Shown: positions 15,682-22,552, counted from the first letter of the stretch. The stretch: 24,313 nucleotides of DNA from an uncultured Bacilli bacterium (GCA_910587535.1 CAJUKM010000007.1:17328-41640), one strand, 5' to 3'. Program-made: numbers and translations. The notes: generated by a model from the letters alone, not told the origin.

Positions 15682-16080
15682 ATGAATTTGATACCAAGAA
15701 AATTCTATTTAGGAGATGATTTCTTTGACGATTTCTTTGAACCTGCCATAAAGGACCAAATGAAATGCGATGTTTATGAAAAGAATGGAGATTATCATAT
15801 CGTTCTGGACGTACCTGGATACGATAAAGACGACATTACTTTGGAATGTGACAACGGTTATTTGACTATTTCAGCTGAAAAAGTTGCAGAAGATAACGAA
15901 GATAGTAAAAACTATATACGTCGTGAGAGAAGATATGGAAAATTTAGTCGTTCGTTCTACGTAGGCGACATAGATACCGAATCTATCGAAGCAGAGTTTA
16001 AAAAAGGTACACTTCAAATAGTCGTTCCTAAAGTAGAAGAGAAACCTTCTAAAAAGCAAATTGAAATTAAAGAAAAATAA
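15682..16080 (+). CDS. Hsp20 / alpha-crystallin small heat-shock protein
   Basis: A 132-residue ATP-independent holdase that keeps unfolding proteins soluble. After a short DDFFDDFFEP N-terminus, the alpha-crystallin domain spans about residues 25-118, with YHIVLDVPGYDKDDITLE, RRERRYGKFSRSFYV and the strand GTLQIVVPKVE. The C-terminal tail contains IEI, the I-x-I motif that docks into neighbouring subunits. Single gene under a CIRCE operator. The AGAAAGG ribosome binding site (15664-15670) lies 11 nt before ATG 15682 but only 2 nt before ATG 15673, so the later start is preferred; the earlier one adds three residues. No other heat-shock gene is adjacent. Confidence 0.93.
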   Translation: MNLIPRKFYLGDDFFDDFFEPAIKDQMKCDVYEKNGDYHIVLDVPGYDKDDITLECDNGYLTISAEKVAEDNEDSKNYIRRERRYGKFSRSFYVGDIDTESIEAEFKKGTLQIVVPKVEEKPSKKQIEIKEK

Positions 16081-16114
16081 ATGTATATTTATTAGAAATT
16101 TGTTCACAATAATA

Positions 16115-16232
16115 ATGTAGATATGAGATATGTATCTACCTGAAGTTCACTTGTTGTTTATAAGTGAGCTCATGTATTTGGACGTCAGTGCCAGAAGAAC
16201 AAGAGGAGACTTGAGGTTTCCTTTTTTCTTTT
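16115..16232 (+). ncRNA. Candidate structured RNA with three hairpins, family unknown
   Basis: This fills most of the 249-base gap between hsp20 and tsaE that has no convincing protein gene. Hairpin 1 is GTAGATA / TATCTAC (16117-16139) and hairpin 2 is AGTTCACTT / AAGTGAGCT (16144-16170, one G-U). Hairpin 3 is an intrinsic terminator at 16202-16232. The loop of hairpin 2 (TTGTT, 16154-16158) can pair with AACAA at 16198-16202, a possible pseudoknot. A T-rich possible promoter lies just upstream but is not clear. It could be an independent small RNA, a leader attenuating the tsaE operon, or the 3' end of the hsp20 message. I do not recognise a T-box, purine, TPP, SAM, 6S or SRP consensus. Confidence 0.4.
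16202..16232 (+). terminator. Rho-independent terminator between hsp20 and tsaE
   Basis: Nine-base stem AGAGGAGAC / GTTTCCTTT (two G-U pairs) with loop TTGAG, followed by T-rich sequence. It may end hsp20, the RNA candidate, or both. Confidence 0.65.
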
Positions 16233-16279
16233 GGAACGTTTACGATTAAAGTTGTAATTTACAAAAAGGAGCGTAAAAT

Positions 16280-16333
16280 ATGTTGACCTTTATAGAAGTT
16301 ATTTTATATAATTATTTTGGTGATAAGATATGA
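16280..16333 (+). CDS. Possible 17-codon upstream ORF before tsaE
   Basis: An ATG 6 nt after a strong AAAAGGAG opens a 17-codon frame (begins MLTFIEVILYNYFGDK) whose TGA overlaps the tsaE ATG (ATGA). This arrangement would suit translational coupling. However, a good promoter (TTGACC, 18 bp, TATAAT) lies inside the same sequence and would make a transcript that lacks the ATG, so the ORF may be fortuitous or used only by longer transcripts. The peptide resembles nothing known to me. Confidence 0.25.
   Translation: MLTFIEVILYNYFGDKI
16283..16312 (+). promoter_or_regulatory. Probable promoter of tsaE
   Basis: TTGACC, 18 bp, TATAAT, placing the transcription start near 16319, about 11 nt ahead of the tsaE ATG, with GGTGAT as ribosome binding site. 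Confidence 0.6.
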
Positions 16334-16797
16334 ACATAGAGAATGAATATAAATATACTAGCCACGGTGAAAAAGACACTATGGAGCTAGCTCAAAACAT
16401 AGAATCAGAAAAATTTCCCAATATGGTTATATGCTTAAAAGGAGAACTAGGAAGTGGTAAAACCGTATTTGTCAAAGGTTTTGCAAGTTCTTTAGGAATC
16501 GATGAGACTATTACAAGTCCGACATTCAACCTCGTCAAAGAATATTTGATGGGTGAGATGCCTCTTTATCATATGGACGTATATCGTATGGAAGAAGGAC
16601 AAGGAGATTCCATCGGATTGTCAGATTATTTTTCTAAGGGTGGAGTCACTATAATCGAATGGTCAGACATAATAAAAGACATCCTACCAGAGGAGAGATT
16701 AGAAATCAAGTTTAAAGTTATCGACGAGGAAACGAGAGTTATGACTTTGACACCATATGGCCAAGATTACGAAGATCTTTTGAGTGCTGTTTTATAG
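16330..16797 (+). CDS. tsaE: tRNA N6-threonylcarbamoyladenosine biosynthesis ATPase TsaE
   Basis: A 155-residue P-loop ATPase of the TsaB-TsaD-TsaE complex that installs t6A at position 37 of ANN-decoding tRNAs. It has Walker A GELGSGKT (residues 38-45), TSPTFNLVKEY, LYHMDVYRM, and IIEWSD, all in family order and at normal length. It works in the cytoplasm with TsaB and TsaD, both encoded downstream. GGTGAT precedes the ATG, which overlaps the stop of a possible 17-codon ORF. A terminator directly after the stop and a separate promoter before tsaB mean tsaE is probably its own transcript, although read-through would join the operon. Confidence 0.95.
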   Translation: MNIENEYKYTSHGEKDTMELAQNIESEKFPNMVICLKGELGSGKTVFVKGFASSLGIDETITSPTFNLVKEYLMGEMPLYHMDVYRMEEGQGDSIGLSDYFSKGGVTIIEWSDIIKDILPEERLEIKFKVIDEETRVMTLTPYGQDYEDLLSAVL

Positions 16798-16820
16798 AAC
16801 TACAAAATTGTAGTTTTTTT
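16798..16820 (+). terminator. Rho-independent terminator after tsaE
   Basis: AACTACA / TGTAGTT stem with an AAAT loop, followed by a run of T. It begins at the base after the stop and overlaps the -35 of the tsaB promoter. Confidence 0.75.
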
Positions 16821-16836
16821 AATTTTGCGTTATAAT
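16808..16836 (+). promoter_or_regulatory. Promoter of tsaB-rimI-tsaD
   Basis: TTGTAG, 17 bp, TATAAT. The predicted transcription start near 16843 excludes the ATG at 16839 and supports the tsaB start at 16860. Confidence 0.7.
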
Positions 16837-16859
16837 AAATGCACTTAGGAGACGAATTT

Positions 16860-17423
16860 ATGAAAAAACTTTTTATCGATACACACAGTGAAAAAATAAC
16901 TATAATTTTGCAAATAGAGAATAAAGTTTTTAGAAAAGAAGCTTCTAGCGATAGGAGTCATAGCGTAGAGCTCGTGCCAGCTTTAGAGAGTATCTTGAGC
17001 GAATGTTCTGTATCTTTAGAGGAAATCGGAGAGATTATAGTTGTGAATGGTCCTGGAAGTTTTACTGGAGTGCGATTGGGAGTTACTGTTGCTAAGACGA
17101 TTGCCTATTCATACGATATACCCATAAAAACGATTACCTCTTTGGAGATGTATGGAGCTAGTAGTACATCTAAATTCGATGTAGTTTGTATAAACGATTC
17201 GAAAGGGGTGTATTATTCGTTTAAGAAGGACGAAGAGTATTCTGAGCCATATTATAAGAAAAAGAGCGATTTTGAAGAGCTAATTTCATCAGGAATCTAT
17301 AAAGTACTAGAAGAAAAAGAAATAGATTTTATCAAGATCGATGCGTATTTAAGAGATCGTCTCGCTCTAAATCCCCATCTCGTAAATCCCGTTTATATTA
17401 AGGAGATAGACGTTTTAAAATGA
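16860..17423 (+). CDS. tsaB: tRNA threonylcarbamoyladenosine complex dimerisation subunit TsaB
   Basis: A 187-residue ASKHA-fold protein that dimerises with TsaD and is essential for t6A formation. It has FIDTHSEKITI at the N-terminus, HSVELVPALESIL at about 36-48, and the family hallmark NGPGSFTGVRLGVTVAKTIA at about 67-86. The C-terminal region is short relative to E. coli TsaB, as usual in Bacillota. The start at 16860 is chosen because TAGGAG lies 8 nt upstream; an in-frame ATG at 16839 precedes the ribosome binding site and the predicted transcript start. The stop overlaps the rimI ATG (ATGA), so the two are translationally coupled. Confidence 0.93.
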   Translation: MKKLFIDTHSEKITIILQIENKVFRKEASSDRSHSVELVPALESILSECSVSLEEIGEIIVVNGPGSFTGVRLGVTVAKTIAYSYDIPIKTITSLEMYGASSTSKFDVVCINDSKGVYYSFKKDEEYSEPYYKKKSDFEELISSGIYKVLEEKEIDFIKIDAYLRDRLALNPHLVNPVYIKEIDVLK

Positions 17424-17818
17424 TAAGAGAATACCTCGATGAGGACAAAGAAAGGATAGTAGAGTTAGGTCTATATCTAAAGGGCGAATTCGATTTTGAC
17501 AAATTGTCTACTAGAGAGAGAATAGTCGTATACGAAGAGGATGGATTGGTAGAAGCATTTATCGTTTTCTCAAAACTTTATGAAGTTTTGGATATCTTAT
17601 ATATTGTAGTAGCAGAAGATTTTAGAAAAAGAGGTTTGGGAACGACGCTTATAGATTTTGTTGCAACAAGTGAAATAAAAAGAGTCATGTTAGAAGTACG
17701 TGAAACAAATACTATAGCAATAGAATTTTATAAGAAAAATGGTTTTAAAATAGTGAGAGAAATCGAAAATTATTACGGTGGAAAAGATAAAGCATTTGCA
17801 ATGGAGAAGGTGTGCTGA
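17420..17818 (+). CDS. rimI: GNAT N-acetyltransferase, RimI-like
   Basis: A 132-residue GNAT protein. The acetyl-CoA-binding motif A is visible as VVAEDFRKRGLGTTLIDF (about residues 69-86, R-K-R-G-L-G), followed by VMLEVRETNTIAIEFYKKNG, the normal motif B with Asn and Tyr, and GFKIVREIENYYGG. In Bacillota this gene lies between tsaB and tsaD and is annotated RimI, acetylase of ribosomal protein bS18 N-terminal Ala; the real substrate here is not shown. It is somewhat shorter than E. coli RimI. Start overlaps the tsaB stop; its own stop overlaps the tsaD ATG (TGATG). Confidence 0.88.
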   Translation: MIREYLDEDKERIVELGLYLKGEFDFDKLSTRERIVVYEEDGLVEAFIVFSKLYEVLDILYIVVAEDFRKRGLGTTLIDFVATSEIKRVMLEVRETNTIAIEFYKKNGFKIVREIENYYGGKDKAFAMEKVC

Positions 17819-18837
17819 TGGAAAAGGATGTATATATTTTAGGAATAGAAACTAGTTGTGATGAGACTAGCATAGCGATCGTAAAAAATGGCGTAGAAGA
17901 TGTTTATACGTGTATAAGAACACAGATGGAAACTCATGCATTATATGGCGGAGTAGTTCCAGAGATAGCAAGCAGAATGCACACAGAGAGTATCACACTC
18001 GTATTAGAGGATGTCATGAGTAACAGTAAAGTCGATTGGGATATGATAGATGCCATAGCGGTTACTTATGCTCCAGGACTCATGGGATGTCTTTTAGTCG
18101 GATTAGAATTCGCTAAAACATTAGCTTTAATACATAAAAAACCACTCATAGCAGTCAACCATATAGCAGGACATATATATGCCAATAACCTCAATAAACA
18201 GATCATTTTCCCCTCATTAGGTCTAGTTGTAAGTGGGGGACATACCGAATTAGTATTGATGAATGGTGATTATGACTTCGAAGTAGTAGGATCTACTTTA
18301 GACGATGCAATAGGAGAATGTTATGATAAGGTGGCAAGAATTTTAGGGCTTAGTTATCCGGGTGGTCCAAACGTAGAAAGGTACGCTTTGGAAGGAAAGC
18401 ATACATATGATTTGCCGATTCCTATGAACGACGAATCTTTAAATTTTTCGTATAGTGGATTAAAAAGCTATTTGATAAATTTAGTACATAATGAAAAACA
18501 GAGAGGAAAGGATATCGATAAGTACGACCTAGCTAGATCGTTTCAAGATGTCGCTATCGAACAGTTGGTGAGAAAAACTCGCCTAGCAATCCAAAAATAT
18601 GGCATTAAAAATGTCATAGTCGCTGGTGGAGTGAGCGCTAATAAATACTTGAGAAGTGAATTAGAGGTTATGTGCAAGGATGAGAATGTAGAATTATCGA
18701 TTCCTCCATTTAAGTATTGCACGGATAATGCAACGATGATAGCAGCGGCAGCTTATCCACTTTATAAAGAGAAAAAGTTTGCAAGTTTCGATCTAAATGC
18801 GAAGAGTCAGGAGCGTTATTTCGACAAAAAAGACTAA
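17818..18837 (+). CDS. tsaD: tRNA N6-adenosine threonylcarbamoyltransferase TsaD
   Basis: A 339-residue enzyme that transfers the threonylcarbamoyl group from TC-AMP to A37 of tRNA. Family blocks: LGIETSCDETSIAIV at the N-terminus, GGVVPEIASRMH, the metal-binding HIAGHIYAN (HxxxH), SLGLVVSGGHTELV, the GECYDKVARILGLSYPGGP block, NFSYSGLKSYLINL and VIVAGGVSANKYLR, then DNATMIAAAAYP. Length is normal. GGAGAAGG lies 6 nt before the ATG at 17818, which overlaps the rimI stop; a GTG two codons earlier is less well placed. Works with TsaB and TsaE from the same region. Confidence 0.96.
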   Translation: MEKDVYILGIETSCDETSIAIVKNGVEDVYTCIRTQMETHALYGGVVPEIASRMHTESITLVLEDVMSNSKVDWDMIDAIAVTYAPGLMGCLLVGLEFAKTLALIHKKPLIAVNHIAGHIYANNLNKQIIFPSLGLVVSGGHTELVLMNGDYDFEVVGSTLDDAIGECYDKVARILGLSYPGGPNVERYALEGKHTYDLPIPMNDESLNFSYSGLKSYLINLVHNEKQRGKDIDKYDLARSFQDVAIEQLVRKTRLAIQKYGIKNVIVAGGVSANKYLRSELEVMCKDENVELSIPPFKYCTDNATMIAAAAYPLYKEKKFASFDLNAKSQERYFDKKD

Positions 18838-18866
18838 TTGCATAAGTGGTTAAAATATAGTAGAAT
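18838..18866 (+). promoter_or_regulatory. Promoter of the unit 18884-21252
   Basis: TTGCAT, 17 bp, TAGAAT, starting at the tsaD stop codon. The predicted transcript start near 18873 leaves a leader of about ten bases that is just long enough for the AGGTGA ribosome binding site. Confidence 0.7.
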
Positions 18867-18883
18867 TATGCTAGGTGAAAATG

Positions 18884-19414
18884 ATGGATAAAAAAACGTA
18901 TTTCTTATCTGCAGTCATCGTAGCTTTAATAATTCCTCTGTTCTTGGCAGGGATATATTTTTCTGTCTTGTCTAGAACGAATCAAAGAGGAAAATATCTC
19001 TCACGAGTTGAGGGAAAAAACGAGGTTTTGTTATTCGGAAATTATGAATTTGAATCGATAAAGTTTTTTACATCCGATAAAGATTATGTAGATGGCAATA
19101 AATTGGATTTTATCGTCAGAAACGCGAGTGATAATGAAGAAACAGTATTTTATTCTTTGTCTTTAAAAGATATCGGGATAACTGAAGAAAGCAACGTTAA
19201 AAATATAAAGTGGCGACTTCTTTCTTATAGTGAATCTGACAACCGTTATAATCTCATCAAAAACGGATCATTTGAAGACTTTATCTCTGATGGAAAACTC
19301 ATAGATGGAAAAGAACTCTCTTACATGGGTACAGATAAATATATGCTTTATTATTATGTGACCGAAAATGAGGAGTTACCGATCGATATAGAGGGTAAAA
19401 TTATATTGGAATAG
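18884..19414 (+). CDS. Membrane-anchored extracytoplasmic protein, function unknown
   Basis: A 176-residue protein not recognised. Residues 5-27 form one transmembrane helix (FLSAVIVALIIPLFLAGIYF) after a short MDKK cytoplasmic start; there is no lipobox, so it is probably an uncleaved signal anchor. The remaining 150 residues are polar and rich in alternating strands (for example KLDFIVRNASDNEETVFYSL), suggesting a beta-sandwich domain outside the cell. It is the first gene in a run with a ZIP transporter (10 nt apart), an SDR-like protein and a tiny membrane protein. AGGTGA sits 5 nt before ATG 18884; ATG 18881 and GTG 18875 are alternatives. Confidence 0.75.
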   Translation: MDKKTYFLSAVIVALIIPLFLAGIYFSVLSRTNQRGKYLSRVEGKNEVLLFGNYEFESIKFFTSDKDYVDGNKLDFIVRNASDNEETVFYSLSLKDIGITEESNVKNIKWRLLSYSESDNRYNLIKNGSFEDFISDGKLIDGKELSYMGTDKYMLYYYVTENEELPIDIEGKIILE

Positions 19415-19423
19415 GAGTATCAT

Positions 19424-20158
19424 ATGGCATTATTAGTTACATTAATTGCCGGTTTATTCTTTTTATTGGGAGCATTACTTGCTTTCTTTGGTAAAGAAAA
19501 AAAAGGTTTGATCGAATTTAGTATTGGAATGTCGTTTAGCGTCATGCTTTTGTTATTGGCGTTTGACATAGTTCCAGAAGTTATGGAACTTTTAGAGGAA
19601 AAAGGCACCTTTTTCATGTATATATTCATAGTCATAGGAATAGTAATGCTCAAACTAATAGATATACTAGTTCCTCATCACAACCACGACGCGGAGATTA
19701 AAACACACGATAAACATTTAAAACACATAGGAATAATAAGTACTTTGGCTTTAATCGTCCATAATGTAATAGAGGGAATCGGAATTTATAATATAGCTTT
19801 ACTAGACTCTAAAGCAGGGATATTGATGGCTATAGGAGTAGGACTTCACAATATACCTTTTGGAATAGAAATAGCTGCTACTTTAGGAGAGACTAAAAAG
19901 AGCAAGATTTATGTCATATCAAATATTTTAATCCTCGTTTTTAGTACCTTCTTAGGAGCCCTCTTAATGATGGTGTTTAAAAGTATAAGCGATTTCGTAC
20001 TTGGTTCTCTTATGAGTCTTACGATAGGAATGATAATATACCTAGTCTTATTCGAGATGCTTATAGAACTAGGTGCTTCAAAAAATAAAAAGTACTCTGT
20101 TGCTGGTTTGGGAGTGGGAATTCTCTTTATGCTCGGTATTTTAGCTATAGGAGGTTAA
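19424..20158 (+). CDS. ZIP family metal transporter
   Basis: A 244-residue integral membrane protein with eight predicted helices, the normal ZIP length. The two metal-binding helices are evident: LIVHNVIEGIGIYNIAL (helix 4, H-N-x-x-E-G) and GVGLHNIPFGIEIAATLGE (helix 5). A His-rich cytoplasmic loop, PHHNHDAEIKTHDKHLKH at residues about 84-101, lies between helices 3 and 4, as is typical. It probably imports Zn2+ or another divalent cation. In helix 5 the usual H-N-I-P-E-G is H-N-I-P-F-G, so one metal-ligand Glu is missing, although a Glu follows two residues later. AGGAG precedes the ATG; the next gene's ribosome binding site lies in the last codons. Confidence 0.9.
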   Translation: MALLVTLIAGLFFLLGALLAFFGKEKKGLIEFSIGMSFSVMLLLLAFDIVPEVMELLEEKGTFFMYIFIVIGIVMLKLIDILVPHHNHDAEIKTHDKHLKHIGIISTLALIVHNVIEGIGIYNIALLDSKAGILMAIGVGLHNIPFGIEIAATLGETKKSKIYVISNILILVFSTFLGALLMMVFKSISDFVLGSLMSLTIGMIIYLVLFEMLIELGASKNKKYSVAGLGVGILFMLGILAIGG

Positions 20159-20159
20159 T

Positions 20160-21074
20160 ATGAAAGATGTACTAATAACTGGTGGTGCTGGAAAGATAGG
20201 CTTTAATCTCGTAGAGAAGTTAGTAGAGACTAATTGTAACATAACAGTTTTGGATTTGGAGAGTAGAGACAGTCTAAAAAAGTTTGTCAAAATAAAAGAT
20301 CAAGTCAAGGTTGTATATGGCGATATAGAAGATGCCAACCTCGTTAGAGACTTGGTAAAGAGAAACGATATCGTAATCGATTATGCTGGAATTATGCCGC
20401 CGCTTGCCGATCTTAACGAGACTATTGCTAATTCTACTAACTTTAACGGGACTAAGAATATAGTTGACGCCATCAACGAGTTGAATCCAGAATGTGTATA
20501 TATCTATATGTCTTTTATAAGTGTATATGGTCAAACGCATAAAAAAGTTAGAAAGCTTTCTATAGATACGGAATCTACACATCCCGAAGATTATTATTCT
20601 ATCAGTCTCATTCGCAGTGAAGATTATATTAGAAGTAATTTGAAAAAGTATGCCATTTTGCGTATGCCGATAGTCCTAACTCGTAAGAACCATTTTATAA
20701 ATCATATGAGATTGGATAGAACCATCGATTTCATAACGAAAGAAAATTTAAACGATCTAGTTTTAGGTATCATGAGATCTAGTAAGATCTACGGAAAGAC
20801 TTTTAATATCAGTGGATTTAAAGCTAAGGGTAGAGAAGTAGTCGAGTTGTTTTATAAAGCGACGGGTAGCATATCTATTTTAGGAAGAAACATTTATTAC
20901 GGTGAATATGAAGACAGTGATAGAGTCGATAAGATTTTTAAAGTCGATTATTCAGCTTTATCTAACGTCGAGATCGACGATGGCAAAAGTAGAATTAGGG
21001 TAGGCTTTAAAAAATTTGTAAATTATCCGAGATATCTATTATTTAAGTTTAAAACGAGAAATATTAAAAAGTGA
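20160..21074 (+). CDS. NAD(P)-binding SDR / NAD-dependent epimerase-dehydratase family protein
   Basis: A 304-residue protein with a Rossmann fold: LITGGAGKIGFNLVEKL (GGxGxxG, about residues 5-21), VLDLESRD at the end of strand 2, VYGDIED, and NFNGTKNIVDAI, as in extended SDRs of the nucleotide-sugar type. The region that should carry the catalytic Y-x-x-x-K reads YYSISLIRSEDYI; the Tyr is kept but the Lys position appears to be Leu, so classical dehydrogenase activity is doubtful. It may bind NAD(P) for another role. The ATG follows the ZIP stop by one base and uses GGAGG inside the ZIP gene. It lies with the ZIP transporter and not in the glycan locus, which argues against a simple sugar-epimerase role. 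Confidence 0.8.
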   Translation: MKDVLITGGAGKIGFNLVEKLVETNCNITVLDLESRDSLKKFVKIKDQVKVVYGDIEDANLVRDLVKRNDIVIDYAGIMPPLADLNETIANSTNFNGTKNIVDAINELNPECVYIYMSFISVYGQTHKKVRKLSIDTESTHPEDYYSISLIRSEDYIRSNLKKYAILRMPIVLTRKNHFINHMRLDRTIDFITKENLNDLVLGIMRSSKIYGKTFNISGFKAKGREVVELFYKATGSISILGRNIYYGEYEDSDRVDKIFKVDYSALSNVEIDDGKSRIRVGFKKFVNYPRYLLFKFKTRNIKK

Positions 21075-21090
21075 TAAGAGGAAGATCTTA

Positions 21091-21252
21091 GTGACAAAAA
21101 AGAAATTGTTGTTATACTTAGTAATAGTGGCCTTTTTAATAGGAAGTTTTATATTCGTCTTCGTTCATAGAGATAGATTGAACTTTTACGTACAAAATAA
21201 ATACGATATATTGAACTTGACTGATCAAGCTTGCAAAGATCGAGACGCTTGA
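21091..21252 (+). CDS. Small single-pass membrane protein, 53 residues
   Basis: A short gene starting with GTG, with AGGAAG 6 nt upstream. The product has a TKKK start, one transmembrane helix (LLLYLVIVAFLIGSFIFVFV) and a polar C-terminal tail of about 28 residues with a Cys near the end. It follows the SDR-like gene by 16 nt, and its last ten codons form a terminator hairpin, with the TGA stop in the 3' arm. I do not recognise a family. Coding potential is supported by the ribosome binding site, the helix and position inside the operon; there is no homology evidence. Confidence 0.6.
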   Translation: MTKKKLLLYLVIVAFLIGSFIFVFVHRDRLNFYVQNKYDILNLTDQACKDRDA

Positions 21253-21260
21253 TCTTTTTT
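21223..21260 (+). terminator. Rho-independent terminator inside the end of the small membrane gene
   Basis: Eight-base stem GATCAAGC / GCTTGATC followed directly by TTTTTT. An alternative inner hairpin AAAGATC / GATCTTT is also possible. The stop codon lies in the 3' arm. Confidence 0.75.
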
Positions 21261-21266
21261 AGTGGT

Positions 21267-21295
21267 TTGACAAAGATTATTAAATATTTTATTAT
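21267..21295 (+). promoter_or_regulatory. Promoter of recX
   Basis: TTGACA, 17 bp, TATTAT, seven bases after the T-run of the previous terminator. The recX ATG is about 26 nt beyond the -10. Confidence 0.65.
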
Positions 21296-21321
21296 AACGG
21301 GTAGAAAAGAAGTGATACTCG

Positions 21322-22092
21322 ATGAAAATAGAGAGCTATAAAAAAAAGAGAGGAAACCTCTATGAAATAACTTTAGATGATGGAAAAAGTTATGAACTCT
21401 ATGACGATATAATTTTAAATTATGAGCTTCTAATAGATAAAAAGTTGGATAAAAAAAAGTTAAACGAGGTTCTAGAAGAAAATTCGCTTTTGGATGCTTA
21501 TTACAAATCATTAAAATATCTTAGCGTTAAAATGCGTACAGAAACGGAGATAAGAAAATACCTAAAAAAATATGATTTTTCTAATTATGCCATAGGTTAT
21601 TCTATAACTAGATTGAGAAGTGAAGGATATCTCGATCAGGATCGATATGCACAAGCTTATATAAATGATGCGATCAATTTGACATTATCAGGCCCCAAAA
21701 AAATCGAAACTAATCTTATAAAACTAGGTATAGGAAGAAGCGTAATCGTTAAATATTTGTCTAAAATAGACGATAGCATTTGGATAGGAAGAATCGAAAA
21801 AATATTAGCTAAAAAGGCAAAAATCAACAAGAATGGAGAAACGCTATTTAAGAATAAGATGTATAATGAACTGATAGTAAACGGTTATTCTAGTGAATTG
21901 ATAAAGAGTTCTTTAAGCGAATTTATTTTAGATGATAGAGAAGTATTTAAAAAAGAGGCAGACGCAACGCTTAGAAAATTATCTATCAAATACAGTGGTG
22001 TCGATTTAAATAGTAAATTTAGAAATAAGATGTATATGAAAGGATTTTCTATCGATAAAATAAACGAGTACTTAAACAGTATGGATGAATAA
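21322..22092 (+). CDS. recX: Regulatory protein RecX
   Basis: A 256-residue protein, near the usual length of Bacillota RecX. RecX binds the RecA filament and modulates recombination. Blocks seen: YKSLKYLSVKMRTETEIRKYL (helical repeat start), SEGYLDQDRYAQAYINDAINLT followed by LSGPKKIETNLIKLGI (the central conserved RecX segment, about residues 93-135), and later helical repeats ending FRNKMYMKGFSIDKINEYL. The ribosome binding site is weak (GAAG region). It is monocistronic and faces the minus-strand genes, sharing a terminator with them. recA is not in the window. Confidence 0.92.
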   Translation: MKIESYKKKRGNLYEITLDDGKSYELYDDIILNYELLIDKKLDKKKLNEVLEENSLLDAYYKSLKYLSVKMRTETEIRKYLKKYDFSNYAIGYSITRLRSEGYLDQDRYAQAYINDAINLTLSGPKKIETNLIKLGIGRSVIVKYLSKIDDSIWIGRIEKILAKKAKINKNGETLFKNKMYNELIVNGYSSELIKSSLSEFILDDREVFKKEADATLRKLSIKYSGVDLNSKFRNKMYMKGFSIDKINEYLNSMDE

Positions 22093-22098
22093 AAAAAG

Positions 22099-22122
22099 CG
22101 CTTTTTTGTTAAGCGTTTTTTT
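22099..22122. terminator. Bidirectional terminator between recX and the convergent gene
   Basis: CGCTT / AAGCG stem with loop TTTTGTT, flanked by an A-run on the left and a T-run on the right. It therefore serves recX on the plus strand and the converging membrane protein on the minus strand, whose stop codon is at 22121-22123. Confidence 0.75.
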
Positions 22123-22510
22123 AGTTTATAAACTTATTGCGATTTTCACTTTGAGGCTCTATTGGAGTGTTATCTTTTGTTCGCATGGTCATATCTACTC
22201 CAAATGGATTAGCTTTTTGCGATTGAGGTATGCTATTCTCTTCTACTGCTATGATATCAACCATCTCCTGATCTACTACGAAGCGATCTTGATGCTTATT
22301 TTCTTCTTTAGTAAACTCCAGGTTTCGTTTTTCATCCATCATGTTCATGAGAGAATTTTCTTCTACTAAATTAGTAGGGTTAAAGATAGTATCCAATTTT
22401 TTTTCTCTCTTTTTATTAAGCAAGAATATTATTAAAAAATATATTCCAAAGACAACTATGATACTTGTGAGCACTATTATTATTAACATGATTATTTGGT
22501 TTGCAGTCAT
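22121..22510 (-). CDS. Small membrane protein with cytoplasmic tail, function unknown
   Basis: A 129-residue protein. Residues 4-31 form one or two closely spaced transmembrane segments (IIMLIIIVLTSIIVVFGIYF and LIIFLL), followed by KKREKK, the usual stop-transfer signal, and a polar, charged tail of about 90 residues with Met- and Glu-rich sequence. This layout, with the tail inside, resembles EzrA-like or other regulatory bitopic proteins but no motif identifies it. The start has AGGAG 8 nt upstream, and an extended -10 (TGA-TATAAT) is close. It lies downstream of prsA on the same strand, but is separated from it by a terminator. Confidence 0.75.
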   Translation of the reverse strand: MTANQIIMLIIIVLTSIIVVFGIYFLIIFLLNKKREKKLDTIFNPTNLVEENSLMNMMDEKRNLEFTKEENKHQDRFVVDQEMVDIIAVEENSIPQSQKANPFGVDMTMRTKDNTPIEPQSENRNKFIN

Positions 22511-22534
22511 AAAGCCAACTCCTATTCTCTGTCG

Positions 22535-22543
22535 ATTATATCA
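22535..22543 (-). promoter_or_regulatory. Extended -10 promoter of the minus-strand membrane gene
   Basis: On the minus strand TGA-TATAAT, with the ATG about 25 nt downstream and AGGAG between. No clear -35; this is the T-run of the prsA terminator. Confidence 0.5.
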
Positions 22544-22552
22544 CAGAAAGTC

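Noticed and set aside
16117..16170. Purine-riboswitch-like words (ATATG, TCTACC)
   Set aside because: The order and spacing of conserved bases do not fit the three-way junction, and the downstream genes are not purine related.
16140..16232. T-box leader of the tsaE operon
   Set aside because: No AGGGTGGNACCGCG-like T-box sequence and no antiterminator that could compete with the terminator stem.
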